Below are positions 1 to 12,527 of a DNA stretch of 64,000 bases, piece after piece (the stretch's first letter is position 1; the number at the start of each line of letters is the position of its first letter). The notes below the pieces were generated by a model, which worked only from the letters and a program-made list of their open reading frames with translations, was not told where the DNA came from and searched no databases. Where the stretch lies: the NCBI RefSeq assembly GCF_000516985.1, contig NW_006917098.1, positions 1,674,001 through 1,738,000 on the forward strand, in the 5' to 3' direction. The stretch comes from Pestalotiopsis fici W106-1 (taxonomy: Eukaryota > Ascomycota > Sordariomycetes > Amphisphaeriales > Sporocadaceae). The position numbers and the translations under genes were made by a program.

Positions 1-1129
1 GACTGTCAGATTGGAGCTGACCCGAAAATATGGAGATGTTGCCAATCGAGTCCTGCGCGTCTACCTGGGATGCAGGACCAGGGGTACGCTTGGTGCCAAG
101 GCTTGGTCGCAGTGCATGTACTCTGTACGTGTGAGCTATCATGGAAAGTATTCAAGCCGCCACCATGTCTGAGGGTGAGTCGATGGGTAGTAGAGAACCA
201 GAGACCTGGACCAGCCGCTTCAATTAAAGATACAATGATCGTCGTTGTTCCAAGGAGGGGCGACCGAGGCTTGAAGCCCTGAATATGGATCATATGCCAG
301 GCCTAGGCGGTAATGCTGTTTAGGTCTATCTTTGCCTCCATCTGATGGTTGGCACACCTGAAGTGCTGTGCGTATATGCCGACCAAAACGCACAAGCTTG
401 CTCTTCATGCATCAAATCACATCGATGACCGGTACAAAACAACAGACATTTACTACAACATGTCCCTAAGTCCTAAGTCCCCTCCCCTTCCAAGTCCCCG
501 ATCAGAGCGACTCTTGGCTAGCCACGTAAATCGTCTAGGTCGCAGATGAGAAAAAATGACTAGTTAGAGCTGAACCCTGTTACCCCGCAACGTGGAGATG
601 GAACCCGAGATCCTTTCCTTTCCTTTGCTCCCCCTCCCCCCCAACTGTCCTAAATACACGGTGCATCCGTAGACCAACAGGTCCACATTTGAGTCTTCTG
701 ATTCGTCAAGTCGAGGAGTATCTCGCCTGAACTAAGGCATTGATCTGCGCCATTAGGGGCGGAAGCTCCTTAGCATCAACAGCCGATGGCGAGCTTGATT
801 CTCCCCCATAAATACCTAACCACACTAAGATTAGGGCGCTCGGTGGGTAGGAGGCAGGGTGATTGTATACTCAAAGCACGAAATAGCAAGAGATGGCGAA
901 GTCTTTTGCCTCTCACCAGCCTGATAGCAGAATGGAATTCACGAGTGCTCTTCCAATGTGCGTGCAAAAGAGTCCGAGGTAGTCGCTAGCATATCATGTG
1001 AATTCAAACATTGCCCAGAATATCTCGTCTCACAGTTGCAAACACAGCCTTCAGACTAGGTACCTAGGTAAACATAACGCCATGTATTCGGTTCCCCCAA
1101 CGTCCAATCTCTTCTCACCTTCTCCCCCT
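1..1129. other. Intergenic, no supported gene
   Basis: Only short overlapping open frames of 60-95 codons on both strands, with no recognisable motif. A pyrimidine-rich stretch lies near 608-645 and an imperfect palindrome of the AGGTACCT type at 1056-1070. The downstream edge is the 3' flank of the monooxygenase gene. Confidence 0.6.
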
Positions 1130-2599
1130 TCAACTAACGAAATGCAACCCCTGCGTATAGTTTCCAAATCTAGCATGTAAATAGTCGTGAATGACCTTGT
1201 TCCGAGCCCTCCAAGGACCCCGGTCTCCGTACTTCGGGTTTCGGGCCTCGGCCTCCTTGGCGTAGGTCGAGTTGAGATGCCAGTACGGACTCTTCTTCAT
1301 GCGCGCATCCCTCGGGGCGACCCGCGGCACGCTCACGTGCAGGTCGCGACTCTCCATGTGCTTGATCAGCCGCGTGATGATAAAGGCCGTGTCGTCGGCG
1401 CCCATGGTCCACGACGCGTTGGTGTAGCCGACCATGAAGAAGAGGTTGGGCATGTCCTGGATCATGGCGCCGTTCCAGATGAACCGGCCGCCCACGTCGA
1501 CGGGCTCGCCGTCGACCCGCAGCGGGATCCCGCCGCCCCACTGCATGCGCAGGCCCGTCGCCGTCACGATCAGGTCGGCCTCGAGCTTCTTGCCAATCTC
1601 GAGGTCGACGCCGTCCTCGGTCACGGTGCGGATGCGCGACGTGACCACGTCGGCCTTGGGCGTGTGCAGGCACTGGTAAAAGTCGCCGTCGGGCGCAAAG
1701 CAGACGCGCTGGTCCCACGGGTTGTAGCGCGGGCTGAAGTGAGGATCCAGGGCAATGCGCGTGGGCAGCAGCTTGGTCGTCTCCTTGAGCAGGAACTTGC
1801 GCACGAGCTTGGGGAACCACTCGCACATGAAGACGGAGAACTGGGCATAGGCCATGTACCACCACCGCTCGACGTAGCTGAGCAGCCACTGCGGCCACCA
1901 CGCGCGCGGGATCATGCCCTGCCACTTTTGCGACGCCGCAATGATATACGACGGGCTCCGCTGCAGCATGGTGATGTGTGCGGCCTTCTTGGCCATGCTC
2001 GGGAGCAACGTGATGGCCGTGGCTCCGCTGCCAATGACGACTACCTTCTTGTTGGTGTAATCATAGTCCTCGGGCCAGAACTGTGGGTGAATGACCTTTC
2101 CTTTGAATCGATTCAGCCCTGGGATTTCAACCTTGAGAGGTTGCTCAAAGTCATAGTATCCAGCACCCAGGACCGTAAACTTTGCCGTAAAGTTCTTTCT
2201 CTTTCCTTCATGATCTACAGCCAGACTCCAACGGTTCGTCTTGGACGACCAGTCGGCCGAGAGCACCTTGTGGCGGAGGTTGATGTATTTATCGAGACCG
2301 TGTTTTGCTATGCATTCTTTGATATAGGAAATGATCAAGGGCCCTTCGGCAATGGGACTCTCGTGTGGCCACGGCTGCCAGGAGAAGCCAAACGTGTGCA
2401 GGTCAGAGTCCGACCTGATGCCGGGATACTTCCACAGGTCCCAGGTCCCACCAATGTCCTCTCGGTTTTCGAGAATGGCAAACTTTAGATTTGGGAGCCT
2501 CGTCTGCAGACGGTAAGCACAGTTGATCCCAGATATACCTGCCCCCACGATAATGAGGTCATATTCGTCTGTGCTGGAAACTGCGTTGCCGACCGCCAT
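1130..2599 (-). CDS. Flavin-binding monooxygenase, Baeyer-Villiger type
   Basis: The product is a 489-residue FAD/NADPH monooxygenase encoded by one exon. Residues 19-24 (GAGISG) form the N-terminal FAD dinucleotide-binding loop. Residues 165-176 (FKGKVIHPQFWP) match the Baeyer-Villiger fingerprint FxGxxxHxxxWP. The second nucleotide-binding loop for NADPH is at about 190-195 (GSGATA), and a later VTATG motif is typical of the family. Enzymes of this class insert one oxygen atom next to a ketone to give an ester or lactone; the substrate cannot be read from sequence. The ATG at 2599 is chosen because the FAD loop starts 18 residues later, the usual distance. The next gene upstream on the same strand is an alpha/beta hydrolase that could cleave such an ester. 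The third-position GC bias produces a long antisense shadow frame. Related N-hydroxylating or dimethylaniline-type flavin monooxygenases are the main alternative, but the fingerprint favours Baeyer-Villiger. Confidence 0.88.
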   Translation of the reverse strand: MAVGNAVSSTDEYDLIIVGAGISGINCAYRLQTRLPNLKFAILENREDIGGTWDLWKYPGIRSDSDLHTFGFSWQPWPHESPIAEGPLIISYIKECIAKHGLDKYINLRHKVLSADWSSKTNRWSLAVDHEGKRKNFTAKFTVLGAGYYDFEQPLKVEIPGLNRFKGKVIHPQFWPEDYDYTNKKVVVIGSGATAITLLPSMAKKAAHITMLQRSPSYIIAASQKWQGMIPRAWWPQWLLSYVERWWYMAYAQFSVFMCEWFPKLVRKFLLKETTKLLPTRIALDPHFSPRYNPWDQRVCFAPDGDFYQCLHTPKADVVTSRIRTVTEDGVDLEIGKKLEADLIVTATGLRMQWGGGIPLRVDGEPVDVGGRFIWNGAMIQDMPNLFFMVGYTNASWTMGADDTAFIITRLIKHMESRDLHVSVPRVAPRDARMKKSPYWHLNSTYAKEAEARNPKYGDRGPWRARNKVIHDYLHARFGNYTQGLHFVS

Positions 2600-3371
2600 G
2601 ATAGAATACGGTATCTACAGGGACAAAAAGAGAAATTTACAATGCGGACGAACCCTGGGGGAACCCCAATGGAACCCCAGATATACTTATATGGTAGTAC
2701 AGCGTTCCATGTACACTGTGCAACCTATAAAATAATCAAGAAACGAGGGGAGCGTGTCTCCCTTGAGTAGTAGTGACGTAGCATGGTGGCTTGTCACTTG
2801 AGCAACATTCTTGCGGTCGCGTGCGGAGCACCTTTGGATCCCTCGTTCATGATGCAGGAACATATTCAGCTCGACTTCCTCTAGTCCGAGCTTGGTGATT
2901 CTTGGGCATGTATTCGGGTTTCGGTTTACAAGCATGGGATCATCAGATATTTGTGCTCAGCCATTATTGATTTCCTTGGCTTTCGTTTGAGATCGGCCCT
3001 CTTGAAGCTCTGTATACTCGACAGTGATCATCGTCTTGAACAGATAGCCCCCGCCATCACTAGGCACAATCGTTTCCTAATCCTTGCTCGGGTTGCAATG
3101 GTGTTGCGAGACGTGGTGCAGATCCCCGCATCACGAAAAGGAAGCCGAGGTACCCTACAGTGTCAAGGACTGTGTAGGAGAATGTTTTCCACGACGCAGA
3201 AGAGCCATCACACAAACTTGATGCTGGCATACAGTATTGGTTATGTGCATTTTGGTGGATTTGGTGAATCTGATGAATTGTTATTTGTGAAAAGCTTATT
3301 TCGCTATAGTTGTGTAATAAAATCCACTATGGCCGCTAAGTAAACGACACGACCGACTATAACATCGGTGT
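2600..3371. other. Intergenic between monooxygenase and hydrolase
   Basis: Presumed promoter of the monooxygenase and 3' flank of the hydrolase. A 130-codon plus-strand frame at 2951-3343 has no recognisable domain and is not called. Confidence 0.55.
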
Positions 3372-4547
3372 TCACAACTTGAGAGGAATGTCGCTCCGAC
3401 TAGTATCCTCCGGACGCCCCGCCGCCTCGATAAAATCGCCAATGCGACCCGCCACCGTTCTGGCACTCTCGACCCAACCACTGCGGTCGCCAATGAGCAA
3501 GGTATCGTGAATCGCCAGCGGCTCGTAAACCGACTCAATCTTGTTACCCTCCACCCGACTCATCTCCTTGACCCATTGAGTTCCGTCAATCTCGAGTATC
3601 TCAATGGCGCCTTGCGTGACGAACATTGGAACACGCGTCGCAAACGGATTGCCAAGGGCAGTTATGTACGGATCCGTGACGGGTGTCTTGGCCGCGTACG
3701 TGGCTGCACCCCAGCGTGTGAACTCGGGCGGCAGGATATCCGTAGGATAGTTAGGATTGCTCATGTACGTAATGTCGGAACCCAAAGAGTTCTGAGGCGA
3801 CACCCACGGCGAGATGAGCACGGCGCTCTGTGGGTTGGGTATTCCCAGATCGTTGCCGTACTCGGCCAGGTAGCGCAGAAAGGCAATGGCAAGATTCCCT
3901 CCTGCGCTGTCGCCCGAGATGACGATGTTTCGGGGCTGGATCTCGAGGGTGCGCACCAGATAGAGATAGCTGGTCAAGACATCCTGAAGACCGGCAGGAA
4001 ATGGATTTGTGTCGCCATAGCCCGACAGTCGGTATTGTGGAGCAAAGACCGCATCGACCCTCGCGTATTTGACCAGAGTATTGGACAGAAAGCCCAAACT
4101 TGCTGTTCGACCATCGCCCGTGACGAATGCACCGCCATGGATATGCAAAACGACAGTGCCCTGAGGTCCTATATCTCGCGCGGTCTTGAATGAGGGGTAC
4201 CAAGTTCCTCCTATTGTCGTGGGTGTAACATTGGACTCGAGCGGTCCTTTGTACAAGTTCTTGGAGAATGGTGTTATAGTCTTGAACCTCTCCTTTTCGG
4301 CACCAGGTCGGAGGGAAATGGGATCGCTGATACCAATCTTGCTCTGAGCATCAACTACGGTGCGGATCAATTGAGCTTTGAGCGCTTGTTCAAAAGTCCA
4401 CTCGGGGTGAGGTCTCAGTGACCGGAACAGTCCAAACTTGAATATCCATAATGGGAGACGCGCTAGAAGTGCACTGAGATAATATAGTTGCCAAACTAAT
4501 CTGAATGGCAGATATGCCTTCCACGGCCACGAATTTGACTTTGCCAT
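3372..4547 (-). CDS. Alpha/beta hydrolase (HSL-type esterase/lipase)
   Basis: A 391-residue serine hydrolase in one exon. With the ATG at 4547, the oxyanion-hole motif HGGA is at about 137-140. The nucleophile elbow GDSAG has Ser at about 214, an acidic candidate lies in the QGAIEIL segment near 316, and the likely catalytic His is at about 347 (AIHDTLL). This order and the HGGA box place it in the hormone-sensitive-lipase-like alpha/beta-hydrolase-3 group, which in fungi includes steryl acetyl hydrolase-like proteins. A hydrophobic segment at about residues 12-40 could anchor it to a membrane such as the ER. The open frame continues 14 codons upstream of the chosen ATG, but only a TTG is available there. 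It lies on the same strand as the monooxygenase, about 770 bases from that gene's start codon. Ester substrate unknown. Confidence 0.85.
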   Translation of the reverse strand: MAKSNSWPWKAYLPFRLVWQLYYLSALLARLPLWIFKFGLFRSLRPHPEWTFEQALKAQLIRTVVDAQSKIGISDPISLRPGAEKERFKTITPFSKNLYKGPLESNVTPTTIGGTWYPSFKTARDIGPQGTVVLHIHGGAFVTGDGRTASLGFLSNTLVKYARVDAVFAPQYRLSGYGDTNPFPAGLQDVLTSYLYLVRTLEIQPRNIVISGDSAGGNLAIAFLRYLAEYGNDLGIPNPQSAVLISPWVSPQNSLGSDITYMSNPNYPTDILPPEFTRWGAATYAAKTPVTDPYITALGNPFATRVPMFVTQGAIEILEIDGTQWVKEMSRVEGNKIESVYEPLAIHDTLLIGDRSGWVESARTVAGRIGDFIEAAGRPEDTSRSDIPLKL

Positions 4548-6536
4548 GGCAAAATTGTTACAGCTGAGAAACTCAAAACAGAGGTTCAAAAACGACGCAA
4601 AGGCGGAAAAAAAAGTGGCATACTAGACTTTTTCTTAAAGCATTTGCGACCCCAAGAAAAACATAATGCAAGAGGCAACGGCGAGACCTATTACAGTGCT
4701 GCCACGGTAAGTTATGCACACTGTACTCGATAGCAAATGCCAAGATGTTTATAAGTGCGGTACAACCTCCGCACCAACAACAACCATGTCGCATTGTCAC
4801 TGCCTGCAAGCCAGTCCCGGCAATGTTGGCGGTTTCATATGCACACGGCCAAACTAAGTAGCTACACCACATATGTACTTGTTCGTGTACGGCAAAACTC
4901 ATATCGGACCACACAGCGGGCTGTTGGATCACACCGGTAACCCGAGAGAGCATATCCATGCAAGCCACTATTGAACTGGTGATACGATTCACAAAAAGAA
5001 CCATCAAAAATCAGTACTATAATTAGCTGCAAGCAATTACTCAGTCGAGTATGCACCAACTACAGCCGAGGCTCCTTTAGGCGGGGTATATGATGCGTTC
5101 CTTCACTTTAACCAACACGTATTAAGAACCAGCTGTTTGGACATGGATGACCGTGTTACTCTATCATGCATTTCTATCTGCCAACGGTGCTGATAATATT
5201 GCCATGACAGCGGAAGGAGAATACGGGCCGACCATTATCGGTCTACTTCGGGCCTGTGGGGCTTCCGTTCTCTTGCATTGCTATACAACTCCGGGCCGGC
5301 TGAGTCAGAGGGCTCGGCGAGGCCATAATGCATATAGGTCAGGGGTCTTCGAGCGACAGAAACTTTTATATTCGTTGGCAGTATAATCATATGGTAGTAT
5401 TCTCGTTGCCAAGTATCTGACATCTGCAAGGGCAGCACAGTCTTTCGAGACAAAGCAGCAATGATCTCACAAGGGGGGCCTCTGAGCATGATCGCCATTG
5501 TGCGGTCTATACTGGTTAGTTGTCATGCGTTTATGCTTGCAGCTTGCTATTCACATAGTTAATAGGTGCTACTAGCCATACGAGTATCAATGATACTTCT
5601 TGTGCTGCACATTCCGACTTGGCAATGAAATGAGAGTAAATTCCGGTGCCAACCGATATTCGTGGCAGATGCAAATACCTAGCACAATCCAGTCGTCCCA
5701 TCGTTTCCTTTGATTCCAGAATTATCTAGAGACCTCAAAACGCCTGATATATATATATATATATATCCCGAATATTGATTCAGACGAAATTCAACCGTGC
5801 CTCGCTAAACGCATTGAATTCCCTCCCTCTGCTCTTCAAACGCTAACTAGTTGCTTATTCCTATCCCCTTTTTGAATGTTTATTTATCCTATCTAATATA
5901 TACAAAGTCTGATACACGTGAGTATTATGATAGTAGCTCAAGAAACGGATCATGTGCTTACATTTCTTACCGGAAAAGACGGGTAAGACGGGGAAGACGG
6001 AATCAGATATCGCTCATTTGTCCCGTCAAACAGAATATATTGCCCTCCAAGTTGTTTGACGCGACCTTCTCTTGATCTTTTGACTTTCGTCGGTTCGTAT
6101 AATGGCTCAGACATTTGTTGCGCCTACTTATCATCACTTACTTCTCAAAATCCAAACGCGATCCACTGGTCCATACGAACCAAATGCATCACTATTCTTA
6201 TAGCTTGGACACGTGGGGTTCTTCACTTCTGACTTGATCCCATGGTGTACATGACAAAATATGGTTGAGTCCTGTTTGTATCTACGAGCGATCAGTAATG
6301 GTGAGTGTCATGCAATCTGCATTAACATTTCAGCTGTGCGAGCGTGCCATCATTCCAACAGGCGAATGTCGTTGTTGTTCTTTGATATTTATTTGATTTG
6401 ATTGTACAGTAGGTAAGCTGTCTGTGTCGCAGCTGGAATCACACGCGCTCCTTGCCCAAATAGTCATGAGACAAACATGTCGATCGTGGTATCAGTAGCT
6501 CCTCTCCTTCCTCCCATGTTTATTCCTTCAACCTCA
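4548..6536. other. Intergenic, about 2 kb, AT-rich, no gene seen
   Basis: Holds the hydrolase promoter and the facA 3' flank. Open frames are short (up to 144 codons) and lack motifs. A TA dinucleotide tract lies inside. Confidence 0.55.
5747..5766. repeat. AT dinucleotide microsatellite
   Basis: Twenty bases of uninterrupted AT repeat in an AT-rich intergenic stretch. Confidence 0.9.
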
Positions 6537-8975
6537 TCATTTCTTCTTTGAATCTGCCACAATGGCACTAATTTTGTTGACAACATCAGGGTCAGACAGC
6601 TAAAAGTCGTCATGTTAGTGATGCATTGACAATTTCAGGATTTGTGAACTGTTACTTACAGTTGACGTGTCGCCTATCGAGTCGTGCTCTCCAGCTAGGA
6701 TCTTTCTTAGAATGCGACGCATGATCTTGCCACTGCGCGTCTTGGGAAGGTCAGGCACGATGAAGACTGCCTTGGGTGCAGCAAAGGGACCAATGCTCTT
6801 CCGCACTTGTAGGATAAATTCCTTGCGGAGTGCATCGCTAGCCTCGTTGCCATCCTTGATAGCCACGAAAGCGTTCACAGTCTGTCCAGTGAGTTCATCT
6901 GCCACACCAACAACTGCAGCCTCGGCGATCGCGTGGTGCTCGATCAGAGCAGCTTCGATCTCGGCGGTCGAAAGACGATGGCCGCTAACGTTGACGACAT
7001 CATCTACACGGCCACGGATCCAGTAGAAGCCCTCGTGGTCACGACCGGCTCCATCTCCAGTGAACTGTACACTCATCAGCACGCTTACTTTTACAGCATT
7101 TGCAATGCGCGGAAATACTTACATAGTAGCCCTTGTATACATTCAGGTATGTGTCCATATATCTCTTGTGCGAGCCGTAGACGGTTCTCGCCATGCTGGG
7201 CCAAGGCTGCTTGAAGGCAAGCACTCCCTCGACATCATTTCCGTGAATTTCTTCGCCGGAAACCGGGTCGATGATGGCAGGCTCAATGCCAAAGAAGGGC
7301 AACGAGGCGCTACCTGGCTTGGTAGGAGTAACACCAGCAAGCGGTGTGATGACGTTGGAACCAGTCTCGGTTTGCCAGTAAGTCTACGGTTGTTAGAATC
7401 CGATATTTGTTTTTGCCCCAAGATTTTGTCACAACTTACGTCCACAATGTGTGCTTCCTCCTTACCAACGACCTCAAAGTACCACTTCCAGACCTCGGCG
7501 GCAATCGGTTCACCTACAGAGCCAAGGACTCGAAGGTGAGCCATCTTGTGCTTGACGTAGTCATCTCCAGCACGCTTGAGTAGTCGCAGTGCCGTTGGTG
7601 CAACATAGAATTGGGTAACCTGGTGCTTCTCAATGATATCCCAGTACCGGGAGAAGTTGGGGTAGGCGGGTGTACCCTCAAAGACAACGGTCGAGACACC
7701 TAGCAACAACGGAGCGTACAGGACATAGGTGTGTCCAGTGATCCAACCGACGTCGCCACCACAGAAGTAACGGTCGCCATCATGAATGTCAAAGACATAT
7801 TTGCCAGTCATGGCGGCGCCCAGCAGGTAGCCACCAGTGGAGTGCAAAACACCCTTGGGCTTGCCCGTTGATCCCGATGTGTACAGCAGGAAGAGAGGAT
7901 CTTCCGAGTCCATGGTCTCGGGAGCAATGTACGAAGGCCACTTCTCAACCTCCTCGTGCCACCACAGATCCCGGCCAGGAGTCCAAGGGGTGTCGGGGTT
8001 TCCGGTCCTCTTGTAGACAAGCACGTTGGTCACATCAGGGCACTGCTTGAGAGCTTCATCCACAATCTTCTTGGTGCCAATCAACTTGCCTCCACGCTTG
8101 CCCTCGTCGGTCGTAATGACAACCTTGGACTTGGCGTCAAGGATACGGTCTCGTAGCGAGTCTGACGAGAAACCGGCAAAGACGACAGAGTGGATGGCTC
8201 CGATACGGACAACTGCCAACAAGGCAATGATGGCCTCGGGAATCATGGGAAGATAGATGGCAACGGTATCTCCCTTGCGGACACCCATCTGCTTGAGGGT
8301 CCATGCAGTCCTGCTCACCTCTCGGAGAAGTTCGGCATAAGTCAAGTTTCGGCCATCTTGAGGCTCGTCGGCCTCGTAGATAATGGCAACCTTGTCCGGG
8401 TTCTTGATGGCGTGTCTATCGACGCAGTTGTACGAAGCATTGAGTTGACCCTCCAAGAACCAGGCACTGTCACCGTCATTTAGCGTGCCAGTGCGCACAG
8501 TCTGGAAATCACGTTGCCAAGTGAGCAGCTCCCGTGCCTTTTGACCCCAAAACTTGTCTGGGTTGGTGATGGACTCTTGGTACATTTTCTGGTACTCCTC
8601 CAGGCCTACATTATGATTGTGAGCATGCATTCCACCCTCACAGCCATCCATAATAGCAAGAGTAGGCCGACTTACTGCCGATATGGGGTTTGCTAGGGTG
8701 CTCTGTAATTGCACGTTAGACCCACTGATTTCACCTGCATACAGGAAAAAGAGCTCGCTCGCTCGCGGCGGCTTCTTTTTAAAATTGGGTGCTCCTTACT
8801 GTCAAGCATTTTCTGCGGCGGGTCTGCCAGGCACATTCCATTGTCAGCAATCACGTCTCATTCTACTTTTTCTTTTCTTTCGATCATTCGAGGTCATTAT
8901 GCCTCTACGGGGCATCTTACGGAAGGTGTCGACCTCGTGGGCCTCGGCCACCACCGGGGTCTTGCCGTTGGACAT
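6537..8975 (-). CDS. facA: Acetyl-CoA synthetase (six exons)
   Basis: Makes acetyl-CoA from acetate, ATP and CoA, for growth on acetate or ethanol and for acetyl supply. Reconstructed exons on the minus strand are 8921-8975, 8676-8702, 7440-8605, 7123-7383, 6660-7064 and 6537-6599. All junctions are GT-AG and the phases close to give 658 residues, close to other fungal FacA proteins. Visible motifs include the AMP-binding P-loop [18 protein letters not shown], the YWIRGRVDD hinge and the C-terminal PKTRSGK. Its lysine, at about residue 616, is the conserved acetylation and catalytic lysine. The protein begins [18 protein letters not shown], a typical fungal start reached only by splicing in a 27-base exon. 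The first intron is 218 bases; the others are 56-70. A CAG/CTG-rich stretch lies just upstream of the start codon. Confidence 0.95.
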
Positions 8976-11900
8976 GATTCTTTTGGTGGGCTGCTGCCGC
9001 TGCTGCTGAGCTTCTGCGCGTTCGGCTCTCAGTCAGGTCAGATCAGGGTAGGCGGGGTAGCTTCTGTTGAGCTCCGGACTAATGTGTCAGCAGTCTCAGA
9101 CGGACAAGAGGAGAAAGATGGCTCTCTCTCCTACTCGAACTCGGCGACAAGAACAATCTTCTTTCTCCAAGAGGAGGGAATATATGGAAGAGGTAAAAAA
9201 GGAAGAGATAAATTGAGGCTCGGAGGAAGAACGGAGAAGCAAAAAGTGATGCGCACCCAGATTGAGACAGCAGCGTGGGAAGTTTTTGTATTACGGCAAA
9301 ATAATGAATGATGGCCCGAAGGTGAATAACAGACTCCAGTGCCTCCCTCTGGGCCCTGCATACGCGCTAGTGGCATGCGACGGCCGGGATGTTTCTGCTT
9401 CCAGTGGACCATTCGCGCTGACGGCTTCCGCTCGACCGCGAGCCAACTCCCCAATCATTGGTACTCCGAAGACAATATGCCCCGATCGGGTGATATCGAT
9501 GTTACTCAACGATTTTCTAGTTTCTAGCAATGTGGTTACTGCTAGGTACATAATCTTTCAAGTAAAGGAACACTATTTATTTTCACAACTATATACATTA
9601 GGACATAAACTTGAAGATTACTCTATAAGCATTCAATACACAAATCATTTAAGCGCGAAGCCGAAGCCGATAAAATAATATATTTACTATATTGTCATAT
9701 ATTTTACCAGCCTTTAGCGCTATCGGCGGTTTATTTGGTCCCTTGTCTTTTGAGGCTGTCATTTTCCCCCAGACCACGGGTGGTTTCCGCACATTCCAAG
9801 TGCTGACAACGGTACACCACAATACACCTTTTTGGGCTTCCAGACGAGTCTCGAATGTCAGGAACTCTATATGTGGGAAACCTAATGGCCAACAAAAGCT
9901 CCCAATTCAACTCTCTCAGACAGGCGGTACGCCGGGTGCCGACATGGTTCAGCCTGAGGTCCAATGAGAGTCGCTTAGCCGTGCAGCCTACCGTGGGTAT
10001 GTAGACGAACTAGTAACCATGCGAACCATGTTGCCGACGACCTCTCTCGATTCTGAAATGTTACCCGGGCCGGAGACCACAGGCGAGCCGCGCATTGAAA
10101 GAGCTCTCTCTCGAGACTTGCGGGAGGAAGGGAACTGCTAAGGATAACCATGCTCTATAACAATGTATCGCCCATTACGTGAAATTGCGTAACTCAAGCC
10201 AGGCAGAGCCGATTATTCAAGGACATTATAAATAAAACTAAAGGGTAGTCCACTACTGTTAGTAACTTGAAATCGCGCAACCTTTTTTAGCAGCAAAGTT
10301 GAACGGCGCCGATGTAGGCAAAATGGATTCCAGATTTGTGAGTGGTGTAGGTAGGTAAATGTAGGTACCCTTCAGGCTTCTGTTTATCGCTTTTTTCACC
10401 TGTTCAGGCGATCCGGTTGATAGGAAGTACAAATCCTGGCGCGGCTTTTTTTCATTCTTTCTTCTACTAACCCTCTGCCCATGATCATCATCCTCCACTC
10501 TCCCCGATCCCTGTCACGAGTGCTTCCAAATTCTTGCATGGCAGTTGGGATTTCAAATGCACGTTCGAGCCGGGCCCAAGGCCCTGAACCCCGCATCTTT
10601 AAAGTATACGTACATCAAGTCGCGTACCTTTACCACGTATGTATGCTGGCTGTGGCTCTCTGGCACAGACACCGAGTTGGTATCTGTCATCCTTCTGCAT
10701 TTATTTATGGGGAAGCGTGCCGCCAATTCGGGTCAACTGTTTGGAATGGCCGTTCATGCTACAGGGCAACCTTAGCAATAATACTGGGGGGGCGAGGGTT
10801 ACATGGTTGAGATCCAACAATGTACTACCTGTGCATCTCTCAGCAAGGGAGTATGCGACTCTCGCATCATATCATCACAGCGTTACGCGAGTTGACTCTC
10901 AATCTGTCTATCAACCACCTGCAACATGCATACTGTACTCTGTATCTAGGCAGGACCACTCTTTCTTCTGCACCCGTGTTGCATATCTTGCATATATTCA
11001 AGGTCAATGGACAGGATAACATCAAGGTCCCAGTCGTCCGACCGCCCCTAACCTAGTTCTTCCCATGGCAAGCAATTGATCAGCAGGATTGTGATCTCAA
11101 CCTAAACGCTTTGGCCCTTGGGTACGTTACCACTACGTACACACATGAGCAGGCCAACCTAGACTTTGTCTTCCGTTCTCCCATTTGCCAAGGGTCTCCA
11201 GAAACGCGGGGAAGCCATCATATGCGCTCGCCGAGTATGGGTGGCCGACCTTGGGCGATCAGCCCATACGTGGGTGAAGAAAGTGGGTCGAGGAGGAATC
11301 AATGAGCAGCACTTGGGGTTTCTAGTGTACATAACCTCTCCATTTTACCTACTGACTACCGGTGAACTATTGTCTCTGATCAGCCCACGCCAGTCTTAAA
11401 CAAGCGTTTGCACACATGGCTTGAATAAGCCAGCACAAACTGCTCAAATGATGACACTGGTGTATGGTACGTTGCAGCCAAAAAGTGAACTTGATAGCGA
11501 GAGTGGTGGTTTAGAAACCTGCGGGATCCCGACTTCTTCTTTTTTTCCTAGGACCTCCCAGACCGTCCCTGGAAAACACCACCCACGTGAGGGTTCACCT
11601 ATCCGAAGGCCCTTGAACCCCGATATCTTTATGCGGCTAAATATTTCCCATTCATCGTATGGGCCCAAGAAAACAAAAAGTAAAAGAAGAAGATATGCTT
11701 CATGGCTAGGTCCCGCTCGCTGTCGCCCGAAATCATTAGGCCTCGGTTATTCCATACACTTGGTTTCTCCCTTCAGCCATTGCCCCCCTACGCTACTAGA
11801 GCAGGTCTGAAGTCAGACCTGGATCATCACTACATTAGGGCGAACTTGAGTGCCGCGGGCGGACTTGGCTATCTCGTAGGTACACTGATCTCTTATATGA

Positions 11901-12527
11901 CTGCAAGGGTCAACAGACAAATAAGTGTCGGTATATTTGTCTGTTTAACCCCTAGAGCGCTCATGTACTTGTTTAAAAAAAATATTAATATAGCCCTGCG
12001 TCCGATGAAACCGCATCGAATGCCGTCAGGCATGACTACTTCAAACACAGGTTCCAAGGCCCGAGGCCGAGCGGAAGCACGCCAAGCGCCGGCCCGAAGA
12101 TTAGCGACTGTGTGACCTTTACACGGCAGTATATGGACGGGGCTTTGGTCTGATGTTGGCAATCAGGTCCAACGGTTTCCCTACTCCAATCACGGGCCAA
12201 ATCTTCCTTCTTCCTGTCCCTTCCTTCCCTCGTGGTCCGTTCCATCGGGTCTCTTGTGCGCGAGCTGAGGCGACGGCTCAATGTAGGGGTTTCGGACCTG
12301 ATACACAGTGCCCCATATCATTCGCCTGCCGGCAGAGGAGCGATATACAACACGCCATGTGCAAGGACTCCGCCAAGATACCCAGACTCGATTAATGTGC
12401 TGGTACCACAAATTTTGACACAGAGAATCAATCATTTTTGTCCCATCAATGACTATATCAGTCAAGACTCCTTGTATGCGACAAACAAAGCCGGACGCCA
12501 TTGCTCTCCCACATAACCTCAGTAGTC
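8976..12527. other. Long intergenic region, no supported gene
   Basis: About 3.5 kb between facA and the 3' end of the Rfc gene. The first few hundred bases should be the facA leader and promoter. Around 9540-9720 and 11930-11995 the base composition turns AT-rich, which may mark old degenerate repeats, but no transposase, reverse transcriptase or terminal repeat could be recognised. TAGGTA-type motifs cluster at 10347-10370. Open frames up to 200 codons overlap on several frames and look like chance. Confidence 0.5.

Noticed and set aside
1187..2488. 433-codon open frame antisense to the monooxygenase
   Set aside because: A shadow of the strongly GC-biased third positions of the real gene. 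It has no domain, while the minus strand has complete FAD and NADPH motifs.
9540..9720. Possible transposon relic in AT-rich DNA
   Set aside because: No terminal repeat, target duplication or coding remnant could be identified by eye.
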